10,202 bases of DNA from Clostridiaceae bacterium (lineage in GTDB: Bacteria > Bacillota > Clostridia > Lutisporales > Lutisporaceae). The stretch spans positions 1-10,202 of the forward strand of contig JAQVFD010000053.1 in NCBI GenBank assembly GCA_028697435.1. The letters run 5' to 3'. The translations under genes were made by a program, and so were the position numbers. The notes under the pieces were generated by a model. That model had not been told where the DNA came from and made no database searches. It saw nothing but the letters and a program-made list of their open reading frames with translations. This document shows positions 1 through 6,667 of this stretch, piece after piece (within the stretch, counting starts at the first letter, position 1; every line of letters starts with the position of its first letter).

Positions 1-1
1 G

Positions 2-1135
2 AGCACAATGAGTGAGAAAGAACAGTTGGATGTACTTTATAAACTATGGAGAAATCCTGCTATTGCAGATACATATGAACCCGGTTCCACTTTTAAAGTT
101 ATAACATCTTCTGCGGGATTAGAGGAAAACGTGGTCAAACCGGAGGACCATTTCAACTGCATAGGACATATAACGGTGGCGGGAGAAAGAATGAAATGCT
201 GGAGAAGCTACAAGCCTCATGGGAACCAGAGCTTTGCAGAGGCTGTCAAGAATTCTTGCAATCCGGTATTTGTAGAGGTGGGGCAAAGATTAGGAAAGGA
301 AAAGCTGTACAAATATATAAAGGCCTTTGGTTTTGGTTCTGTTACAAACATCAAGCTTCCCGGGGAGGCAAAAGGCATAGTAAGGGAATTGGGCGGAGTA
401 GGTCCGGTAGATCTTGCAACCAACGCTTTTGGGCAAGGTATATCGGTAACGCCTATTCAATTGATAACAGCTTTTTCCGCGGTTGCCAACGATGGTATGC
501 TTATGGAACCTCGGATAGCTAAAAAAGTCATTGATAATGAAGAAAAGACAGTCCATGAATTCCAGCCTCGTGCAGTCAGACAGGTAATATCCAAAGAGAC
601 CTCATCCACAATGAGGCAGATTCTTGAATTTGCAGTAGCACCTACCGCATCCTCTTATATTCCGGGTTACAAGGTGGCAGGAAAGACCGGTACGGCTCAA
701 AAGGCCGGAGGCGGTGGATATATACCAGGAAAATTTGTTTCTTCCTTTTGCGGCTTCGCTCCTGCCAATGACCCTAAAATGTCTGTACTGGTTGTTATCG
801 ATGAGCCCGGAGGTGCACAGTACTATGGTGGTGTAATTGCGGCACCTGTAGCTAAAAGCATAATATATGACACCTTAAGATACATGGATGTAAAGCCTCA
901 ATACACGGCAGAGGAGCAGGAACTTCTGCAAAAGCCTATTGTAAAGGTACCGGAAGTAAGGAATATGGCCTTAAAGGATGCCATAAAGGAACTTGCTAAA
1001 AGCAAGCTCAAATACAGTGTGGAAGCAGAATTTGACCATAATATGGATTCAGCAATACTTGATCAGACTCCAAAACCCGGAGCTGATATAAATGAAGGGT
1101 CTATTGTAATTTTGAATACTAAACCCATACAATGA
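2..1135 (+). CDS. spoVD: SpoVD-like class B penicillin-binding protein (peptidoglycan transpeptidase), 5'-truncated
   Basis: This is the C-terminal part of a membrane-anchored D,D-transpeptidase that crosslinks peptidoglycan outside the cell. The frame is open to the window edge, so the Met codon at 8 is internal; the N-terminal anchor and dimerisation domain lie upstream. Numbering from that Met, the catalytic SxxK motif is STFK (27-30, within EPGSTFK), SxN is SCN (83-85) and KTG is KTGTA (226-230). A single PASTA domain spans about 311-372. One PASTA repeat and the position just before murE fit SpoVD, the spore-cortex PBP, rather than vegetative PBP2B/FtsI, which in Bacillus carries two. 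Cys64 and Cys84 lie 37 and 57 residues after the catalytic Ser, close to the spacing of the redox-active Cys pair of Bacillus SpoVD. In species with no separate division PBP here, this protein could also serve division. The enzyme class is certain; the spoVD label is likely. Confidence 0.9.
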   Translation, partial: STMSEKEQLDVLYKLWRNPAIADTYEPGSTFKVITSSAGLEENVVKPEDHFNCIGHITVAGERMKCWRSYKPHGNQSFAEAVKNSCNPVFVEVGQRLGKEKLYKYIKAFGFGSVTNIKLPGEAKGIVRELGGVGPVDLATNAFGQGISVTPIQLITAFSAVANDGMLMEPRIAKKVIDNEEKTVHEFQPRAVRQVISKETSSTMRQILEFAVAPTASSYIPGYKVAGKTGTAQKAGGGGYIPGKFVSSFCGFAPANDPKMSVLVVIDEPGGAQYYGGVIAAPVAKSIIYDTLRYMDVKPQYTAEEQELLQKPIVKVPEVRNMALKDAIKELAKSKLKYSVEAEFDHNMDSAILDQTPKPGADINEGSIVILNTKPIQ

Positions 1136-1176
1136 GGCAATAGTCGTTTAGTATTTGCATATCGGAATTTATTTAC

Positions 1177-1220
1177 AGGCAACGAAATTGAAGAAACCCT
1201 TTAATTTTGGTTGCCTTTTT
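1177..1220 (+). terminator. Probable intrinsic terminator after spoVD
   Basis: AGGCAAC (1177-1183) pairs with GTTGCCT (1210-1216). The stem continues as AAATT (1185-1189) with AATTT (1203-1207), separated by a G-U wobble (G1184, T1208) and a bulged G1209. A T-run at 1216-1220 follows at once. The stem-plus-T-tract shape and its place 42 nt after the spoVD stop fit a Rho-independent terminator. The GC part of the stem is only seven base pairs, so termination may be partial and some readthrough into murE is plausible. Confidence 0.7.
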
Positions 1221-1239
1221 GTAAAAGGTGATAGATAAT
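1211..1239 (+). promoter_or_regulatory. Candidate sigma-A-type promoter for murE
   Basis: TTGCCT (1211-1216) and GATAAT (1234-1239) are 17 bp apart, the optimal spacing. They match the -35 consensus at 4 of 6 and the -10 consensus at 5 of 6 positions. The -35 box overlaps the 3' arm of the preceding terminator. A promoter here would let the murE operon run separately from spoVD. The match is weak and the region is AT-rich, so chance is a real alternative. Confidence 0.3.
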
Positions 1240-1291
1240 AATAACGTATTCAGCATATGGATGCCAAAACCTGGCAACAATACCCGTATGT

Positions 1292-1299
1292 GGAGGAGG
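1292..1299 (+). promoter_or_regulatory. Ribosome binding site that fixes the murE start
   Basis: GGAGGAGG ends 6 nt before the ATG at 1306. The same frame is open upstream to a GTG at 1228, which would add 26 residues, but that codon has no spaced SD. The family N-terminus also begins near MKLNELLKG, so ATG 1306 is preferred. Confidence 0.85.
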
Positions 1300-1305
1300 A
1301 TAAAA

Positions 1306-2787
1306 ATGAAGCTGAATGAATTGTTAAAAGGCGTAAATATGATATCGTTCAAAGGGGATTTGGATATTGAAATAAATGAAATAGTATATGATTCTCGAAA
1401 GGTTAATAAGGGTAGCTTATTTATTTGTGTCAGCGGGTATAAGTATGACGGACACAATTATATCAGGGATGCAATACAGAAGGGAGCTGCTGCCTTCATT
1501 GTGGAGAAGGATGTTGAGACTACGGAAGCGGCAGTAGTAAAAGTCGAAAACTCAAGAGCTGCTATGCCGGTTCTTGCATCTAATTTTTACGGAAACCCCT
1601 CACAAAAACTAAGACTGATAGGTATTACGGGAACTAACGGAAAAACTACTACCACATATCTGATAAAATCAATAATGGAGGCAAATAAGAAAAGAATTGG
1701 GCTTATGGGTACCATTTCAACCCAGATCGGTGATAAGATTTATGTTTCTTCAAGAACTACTCCTGAAGCTTTGGACCTTCAGTGTCTGTTCAGAGAGATG
1801 GTAGATAGCGGTATCGATTATGCTGTTATGGAGGTATCTTCTCATTCTTTGGAGCTTGGAAGAGTTGAAGGCTGTGATTTTAGAACAGGAGTGTTCACAA
1901 ATCTTACTCAAGATCACCTGGATTTTCACAAGACCGTAGAGAATTACAGAAATGCAAAGAAAAAGCTATTTTATTTGGTTAAGGGTACAAATATAATTAA
2001 TATAGATGACGAGCATGGGAGAATAATTGCCGATGAACTGAAAAATCTGGGGACAAAGCCGGGAACAGAGGCAAAGACAAAGCTGATCACCTATGGCATT
2101 GATAATAAGGCCGATATAATGGCGAAGAATATTGAAATAACCTCCAAAGGAGTTGGATTCACAATTGTAACACCGGAATATGAAGCAGAGCTGAACATCA
2201 GAATACCGGGAAAATTCAGTGTATACAATGCATTGGCTGCAGCGACTGTAGCATATGCAGAGGGAATCCACAGAGATATTATAAAGGAAGGCTTGAGCAA
2301 AGTTGATAATGTTCCGGGCAGGTCAGAGATTATCAAGACAGATACGCCCTATACGGTTATTGTTGATTATGCTCATACCCCCGACGGACTGCAGAATATT
2401 CTGGCTTCGGTACGGGAGTACGCCAGAGGCAGAATTATTACGTTATTTGGTTGCGGTGGGGACAGAGACAAAGATAAGAGACCTATAATGGGCAATATTG
2501 CGGGAAAGATGTCTGATTACTGCATCATTACCTCAGATAATCCGAGAACAGAAGAACCAATGGAAATAATCAGACAGATAGAATCCGGAATAAAATCCAC
2601 AAGCTGCGACTATATTTGTATAGAAAACAGAAGAGATGCAATAAAATATGCCCTTGCAATGGCAAAACCTGACGATATAGTGCTGCTGGCAGGAAAAGGG
2701 CATGAGACTTATCAGATTTTGAAGGACAGGACTATTCCATTTGATGAGAGAGATGTTGTAGATGAGCTTCTAAGGGAGGAAGTATAA
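1306..2787 (+). CDS. murE: UDP-MurNAc-L-Ala-D-Glu:meso-diaminopimelate ligase MurE
   Basis: This cytoplasmic ATP-dependent ligase adds the third stem-peptide residue to UDP-MurNAc-L-Ala-D-Glu. The 493-residue product is the usual MurE length and has three domains: UDP-substrate binding (about 1-100), central ATPase (about 101-335) and C-terminal ligase domain. The P-loop is GTNGKTTTT (109-117). Lys218 in YRNAK fits the carbamylated lysine of Mur ligases, and DYAHTPDG (354-361) is another family motif. DNPR at 411-414, within TSDNPRTEEP, is the signature of meso-DAP-specific MurE, as opposed to the lysine-adding type. The start is set by the SD at 1292-1299. The stop overlaps the murF start by one base (TAATG), suggesting coupled translation. 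It is first in the compact murE-murF-mraY run. The assignment and the DAP specificity are both strong. Confidence 0.97.
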   Translation: MKLNELLKGVNMISFKGDLDIEINEIVYDSRKVNKGSLFICVSGYKYDGHNYIRDAIQKGAAAFIVEKDVETTEAAVVKVENSRAAMPVLASNFYGNPSQKLRLIGITGTNGKTTTTYLIKSIMEANKKRIGLMGTISTQIGDKIYVSSRTTPEALDLQCLFREMVDSGIDYAVMEVSSHSLELGRVEGCDFRTGVFTNLTQDHLDFHKTVENYRNAKKKLFYLVKGTNIINIDDEHGRIIADELKNLGTKPGTEAKTKLITYGIDNKADIMAKNIEITSKGVGFTIVTPEYEAELNIRIPGKFSVYNALAAATVAYAEGIHRDIIKEGLSKVDNVPGRSEIIKTDTPYTVIVDYAHTPDGLQNILASVREYARGRIITLFGCGGDRDKDKRPIMGNIAGKMSDYCIITSDNPRTEEPMEIIRQIESGIKSTSCDYICIENRRDAIKYALAMAKPDDIVLLAGKGHETYQILKDRTIPFDERDVVDELLREEV

Positions 2788-4160
2788 TGGAGGTCTTGAA
2801 TGTAGAAGAAATTGTAAGAACTACACAAGGAGTGCTTCTGAATTTTGACGAGGACTTTGATGTCTCAGGTATATGTATCGACAGCAGAAAAATTAATCCC
2901 GGGGATATGTTTATTGCGCTTACCGGTGATAACTTTGACGGTCATGATTTTATTGACAAAGCTATTGAGGACGGGGCTGTATTGGTAATTGCCCAAAGGA
3001 TGCCGGAGGACAATAGAATACCGTACATACTGGTAGAAGACACTTTAAAAGCGCTGCAGGATATAGCATCTTACTACAAAAGCAAGTTTCATATACCTAT
3101 TGTGGCCATAACCGGAAGTTCAGGGAAGACAACAACCAAGGATATGATAGCATCAGTGCTGACCCGGAGATTTAGTGTATTAAAAACCGAAGGAAACTTC
3201 AACAATGCCATTGGCTTGCCTTTGACGCTTCTCAAGCTTCAATACAATCATCAAATTGCGGTTTTAGAAATGGGAATGAGCAGTCTTGGAGAAATCAGAT
3301 TGCTTTCAGACATTGCAAGACCGGATATAGGTGTAATATCCAATGTAGGTCTTACTCATATTGAGAAGTTGGGATCAAGGGAGAATATACTTAAAGCAAA
3401 GCTTGAGATATTTTCATATTTTAATAGTGACAGCACAGCTGTTATAAATGGAGATAACGACATGCTCCATGATTTTTCTGACCATAGGTTCAGGGTGATT
3501 AAATACGGTCTGAAAGAAGACAATGAAATATTTGCTTATAACATTAAGGAAAAGGGTGAATCCGGAATAGAATTCTCAGTGGATTTGGATGGGGTACGTA
3601 CGAATTTCAGAGTCTTACTTCCGGGAATACATAATGTATATAATGCCTTGTCTGCAATTGCCGTTGCAAGGCTTTTTGGCATGGATGCAGTGGAAATACA
3701 GAAGGGATTGAATGACTTCAAACCATCTGAAATGAGGATGGAGATAATTGATCTGGACAGCGGGATAAAGGTAATAAATGATGTATATAACGCTAATCCG
3801 GAATCAATGAAAGCAGCAATTGATGTATTGCATACTATAAAATCAGAGGGCAGGGGCATATGTATATTGGGCGACATGCTTGAACTGGGGGAACTGTCTT
3901 CTGAGGAGCACTATAAAATAGGAGCCTATGCCGCTTCAGCAGGGATAGATGCTATAATAGCCGTAGGGGAATTTGCCGAAAATATTAAAATGGGGACAAC
4001 GGCATCGGGAATGAACAGCAATGTATTAATATTTTCCGACGCAAAATCTGCTGCCCCATTCATTGATAATGTAGTCAAACCGGGTGATACTGTTCTTATT
4101 AAAGGTTCAAGAGGAATGAAAATGGAATACATAGTTGAGTATTTACGCGAGAGGGGATAA
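2787..4160 (+). CDS. murF: UDP-MurNAc-tripeptide:D-alanyl-D-alanine ligase MurF
   Basis: MurF adds the D-Ala-D-Ala dipeptide to UDP-MurNAc-tripeptide, the last cytoplasmic step that uses a peptide ligase. The 457-residue product is of normal family length. Visible motifs are IDSRKINPGD (31-40) in the N-terminal domain, the P-loop GSSGKTTTK (110-118), EGNFNNAIGLPL (135-146), EMGMSSLGEI (161-170), NDVYNANPES (331-340), LGDMLELG (361-368) and KGSRGMKME (439-447). These separate MurF from MurC, MurD and MurE. The ATG uses the last A of the murE stop (TAATG), and its SD, GGGAGG (2774-2779), lies inside the end of murE. Bacillus subtilis keeps murF outside its dcw cluster, so its presence here between murE and mraY is a layout difference. 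No anomaly was seen in the coding sequence. Confidence 0.97.
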   Translation: MEVLNVEEIVRTTQGVLLNFDEDFDVSGICIDSRKINPGDMFIALTGDNFDGHDFIDKAIEDGAVLVIAQRMPEDNRIPYILVEDTLKALQDIASYYKSKFHIPIVAITGSSGKTTTKDMIASVLTRRFSVLKTEGNFNNAIGLPLTLLKLQYNHQIAVLEMGMSSLGEIRLLSDIARPDIGVISNVGLTHIEKLGSRENILKAKLEIFSYFNSDSTAVINGDNDMLHDFSDHRFRVIKYGLKEDNEIFAYNIKEKGESGIEFSVDLDGVRTNFRVLLPGIHNVYNALSAIAVARLFGMDAVEIQKGLNDFKPSEMRMEIIDLDSGIKVINDVYNANPESMKAAIDVLHTIKSEGRGICILGDMLELGELSSEEHYKIGAYAASAGIDAIIAVGEFAENIKMGTTASGMNSNVLIFSDAKSAAPFIDNVVKPGDTVLIKGSRGMKMEYIVEYLRERG

Positions 4161-4166
4161 GCTTTA

Positions 4167-5144
4167 ATGTACAGTTTTGTATCCAATGAATATGATATCT
4201 ATATTATATGCATTATCTCTGCATTTGTGCTGGCATTAACGGCGGGACCGATATTCATACCGGTGCTTACGAGAATGAAGTTCGGTCAGATGGTTAGAGA
4301 TGACGGTCCTCAAAGTCATTTAAAAAAGACAGGGACTCCGACAATGGGAGGCATAATAATTGCAGTACCTGCTGTAATTGTGGCACTGGCTTTCTCTAAG
4401 GATAAGGATATGCTTTTGGTGCTTTTCATTACCGTACTTTTTGGCATAATCGGATTCATTGATGACTATCTTAAGATAAAAAACAGAAGGTCCCTGGGTT
4501 TAAGGGCATATCAGAAAATATTGCTGCAGCTTATGGTCTCTGTATTCATGGCTGTTGTTGCTTCGGGTATATCACAGGTTGGAACAGAGGTGCTGGTACC
4601 GTTTACCGGAAGATTTGTCGACTTGGGAATATTATACATACCATTTACAGTTTGTGTATTGATATCTACAGTAAATTGTGTAAATCTTACAGACGGCCTT
4701 GATGGTCTTGCCGGGGGGACAGCAGTTGTGGTGCTGGGTTTCTTTTCGGTAATAGCATTAGCTTCAAAAAATATCGGATTGCTGGTATTTTCGGGAGCTA
4801 TGATAGGTGCACTGCTTGGATTTCTAAGGTTTAATTCTCATCCTGCACAGGTCTTTATGGGGGATACAGGCTCATTGGCCTTAGGAGGTGCTATTGCTGC
4901 TCTTGCTGTCATAACAAAGCTTTCCTTATTCATTCTCATAATTGGTGCAATATATGTACTGGAAGGATTGTCGGTAATAATACAAGTAGCTTATTTCAAG
5001 CTGACCGGAGGAAAAAGATTCTTTAAGATGGCACCCTTACATCACCATTTTGAGCTCAGCGGTTGGGCAGAGTCGAAAATTGTATCAGTTTTCATCATAA
5101 CATCAATAATACTGAGTTTGATAGGAATACTGGGGTTATCGTAA
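4167..5144 (+). CDS. mraY: Phospho-N-acetylmuramoyl-pentapeptide transferase MraY
   Basis: This polytopic membrane enzyme transfers phospho-MurNAc-pentapeptide from UDP to undecaprenyl phosphate, making lipid I. The 325-residue product is of normal length and has many hydrophobic segments, starting near residues 11-34. Family motifs are DDGPQSHLKKTGTPTMGG (45-62), the Mg-binding region FIDDYLKI (97-104), NLTDGLDGLAGG (173-184), MGDTGSLALGG (231-241) and PLHHHFELSGW (290-300) with the HHH triad. The Asp pair 99-100 and Asp232 match residues known to be needed in the family. The start lies 6 nt after the murF stop. The likely SD, GAGGGG (4151-4156), is inside murF with a rather long 10-nt spacing. 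The last codons contain GGGGTTATCG, which resembles the repeat that follows the stop. Confidence 0.97.
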   Translation: MYSFVSNEYDIYIICIISAFVLALTAGPIFIPVLTRMKFGQMVRDDGPQSHLKKTGTPTMGGIIIAVPAVIVALAFSKDKDMLLVLFITVLFGIIGFIDDYLKIKNRRSLGLRAYQKILLQLMVSVFMAVVASGISQVGTEVLVPFTGRFVDLGILYIPFTVCVLISTVNCVNLTDGLDGLAGGTAVVVLGFFSVIALASKNIGLLVFSGAMIGALLGFLRFNSHPAQVFMGDTGSLALGGAIAALAVITKLSLFILIIGAIYVLEGLSVIIQVAYFKLTGGKRFFKMAPLHHHFELSGWAESKIVSVFIITSIILSLIGILGLS

Positions 5145-5145
5145 T

Positions 5146-5193
5146 CAGGTTTCGGGGTTACGAGGTCACGGGGTTACGAGGATTAGGGCAGAC
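5146..5193 (+). repeat. Degenerate 8-bp G-rich tandem repeat between mraY and murD
   Basis: Five to six octamers stand head to tail: CAGGTTTC, GGGGTTAC, GAGGTCAC, GGGGTTAC, GAGGATTA, GGGCAGAC. The inner units fit GRGGTYAC. At a coarser scale CGGGGTTACGAGG occurs exactly twice, at 5153-5165 and 5169-5181 (period 16). The repeat begins 2 nt after the mraY stop and ends before the murD SD at 5215-5220. No protein is likely to be made from it. It fills most of the 84-nt gap and is unlike the compact joins elsewhere in the cluster. Confidence 0.8.
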
Positions 5194-5228
5194 CTACGGG
5201 GCAAAGAACTTTTTGGAGGAAAATATCT

Positions 5229-6629
5229 ATGCAGATAAAAGGGAAAAGGGTTTTGGTTATAGGGGCGGCGGTTACTGGAGTGCCTGTAGTTTTACAGTTA
5301 AGTCATATGGGCGCAGATATTGTATTAAATGATTTTAAAAAGGTTGAGGAGCTTAAAGAGGTAATTGCAGAAATAGAGGAACTACCCATAAAGCTGGTGG
5401 CCGGAGGACACCCCGCCAAGTTGGCTGAGGATTGTGACTTTGTTGTTGTAAGTCCCGGTATTCCTACAGATATTCCTCTGATACAGAATGCAAAGTCTTT
5501 AGGCAAAGAAGTCATAAGTGAGATTGAGCTGGCATTTCGTTTGACGAAAACTCCAATTGCGGCAATAACCGGAACTAACGGAAAGACAACTACTACATCT
5601 CTTCTGGGTGAAATAATGCGTGCAAGCGGTATAAAGACCTTTGTTGCCGGTAATATAGGTAATGCCATGATACTTGATATAGACAAGGCAAAGCCCTCAG
5701 ATATTTTTGCTTTAGAAGTGAGCAGCTTCCAGTTGGAATCTACAGTCTCCTTTAAGCCAAGTATTTCTGCAATATTGAATATTACACCTGATCACTTGAA
5801 CAGGCATAAAACCATTAAGAATTACATAGATGCTAAATGTAAGGTTTTTATTAACCAGGATGATAAGGATTATACAATATTGAATTTGGATGATCTGCTG
5901 ACTTCCAAGCTGATTGAGATGCCCAAAAGCAAAGTACTGCTTTTCAGCAGGAAGCAGGAGGTACCTCAGGGTGCGTTTTTGGAGAATAATTACATAGTAA
6001 TCAGGGTCGGCAGAAAAAAAGAAACAATAATACATAAGGATGAAATTTACATACCCGGTAATCACAATTTGGAAAACGCTCTGGCGGCGGCACTCATGGC
6101 ATATTGCGCAGGAGTCCCGGCTTCAGTGATTGCCGATACTCTGAAAAGCTTTAAGGGCGTTGAGCATAGAATAGAATATGTTGAGGAAATTGACGGAGTA
6201 ATCTACTATAATGATTCAAAGGGTACCAATACAGATGCTTCTATAAAGGCTGTTGAAGCAATGAAACGACCTACATTGATTATTGCCGGAGGATACGACA
6301 AAGGAAGTGAATATGATGATTTTATAGAATCCTTTGGGAATGTAGTCAAGCATATGATATTGATAGGCAGTACCGCCGATAAATTGGAAGAAACGGCCCA
6401 TAAGCATGGGTTTATGAATACATATAAAGCTAAGGACCTTAAAGAGGCTGTGATGAAATGTCATTCACTTGCCAATCCCGGAGAGTGTGTGCTTCTATCA
6501 CCGGCTTGTGCCAGTTGGGGTATGTTCAGTAATTATGAAGAGCGGGGCAGGCTCTTTAAGGAATATGTGAAGGAACTTCAGACGCTAGATACGAGACACG
6601 AGACACGAGATTCGGGCAAGTCGTTGTAG
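5229..6629 (+). CDS. murD: UDP-N-acetylmuramoylalanine--D-glutamate ligase MurD, with repeat-encoded C-terminal tail
   Basis: MurD adds D-Glu to UDP-MurNAc-L-Ala in the cytoplasm, using ATP. The 466-residue product has the N-terminal Rossmann-like domain (VLVIGAAVTG, 8-17), the P-loop GTNGKTTTT (115-123), EVSSFQLE (163-170), NITPDHLNRH (184-193), the candidate carbamylated Lys203 (DAKCKVF), EHRIEYV (312-318), NDSKGTN (328-334) and SPACASW (424-430). After SPACASW the usual Asp is Gly431. A strong SD, GGAGGA (5215-5220), sits 8 nt before the ATG. The natural family end appears to be near RGRLFKEYVKEL (439-450). The last 16 residues, including LDTRHETRDS, are encoded largely by a 7-bp tandem repeat and look like an acquired tail. 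The gene is flanked by short repeats on both sides. The function is secure; that the tail is dispensable is inference. Confidence 0.96.
   Translation: MQIKGKRVLVIGAAVTGVPVVLQLSHMGADIVLNDFKKVEELKEVIAEIEELPIKLVAGGHPAKLAEDCDFVVVSPGIPTDIPLIQNAKSLGKEVISEIELAFRLTKTPIAAITGTNGKTTTTSLLGEIMRASGIKTFVAGNIGNAMILDIDKAKPSDIFALEVSSFQLESTVSFKPSISAILNITPDHLNRHKTIKNYIDAKCKVFINQDDKDYTILNLDDLLTSKLIEMPKSKVLLFSRKQEVPQGAFLENNYIVIRVGRKKETIIHKDEIYIPGNHNLENALAAALMAYCAGVPASVIADTLKSFKGVEHRIEYVEEIDGVIYYNDSKGTNTDASIKAVEAMKRPTLIIAGGYDKGSEYDDFIESFGNVVKHMILIGSTADKLEETAHKHGFMNTYKAKDLKEAVMKCHSLANPGECVLLSPACASWGMFSNYEERGRLFKEYVKELQTLDTRHETRDSGKSL
6581..6615 (+). repeat. Degenerate 7-bp tandem repeat inside the 3' end of murD
   Basis: The heptamers run GACGCTA, GATACGA, GACACGA, GACACGA, GATTCGG, with a core unit GACACGA. 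They are in the murD frame and encode TLDTRHETRDS. Since 7 is not a multiple of 3, each unit is read in a different phase, which gives the arginine/threonine/acid-rich tail. The ordinary MurD C-terminus lies just upstream, so the repeat probably arose at, or was inserted near, the old stop codon. Confidence 0.8.
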
Positions 6630-6652
6630 ATGGGTTAATGAGTGACTATTTT

Positions 6653-6661
6653 GGGGGAGGG
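6653..6661 (+). promoter_or_regulatory. Ribosome binding site that fixes the ftsW/spoVE start
   Basis: GGGGGAGGG ends 6 nt before the ATG at 6668. An in-frame ATG at 6638 would add ten residues (MSDYFGGGLF), some of them encoded by the SD itself, and has only a poor SD of its own. ATG 6668 is therefore the better start. Confidence 0.8.
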
Positions 6662-6667
6662 CTTTTT

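Noticed and set aside
196..556. Overlapping open frames on both strands inside the PBP gene
   Set aside because: They lie within the conserved transpeptidase coding region, lack family motifs and are expected by chance.
5132..5201. G-quadruplex in the mraY-murD gap
   Set aside because: Four runs of three or more G occur, but loops are 9-12 nt, longer than a standard quadruplex allows. The runs are explained by the octamer repeat.
5063..5332. Open frame of about 89 codons spanning the mraY end, the gap and the murD start
   Set aside because: It overlaps two well-supported genes in another frame, includes the repeat, and has no recognisable domain.
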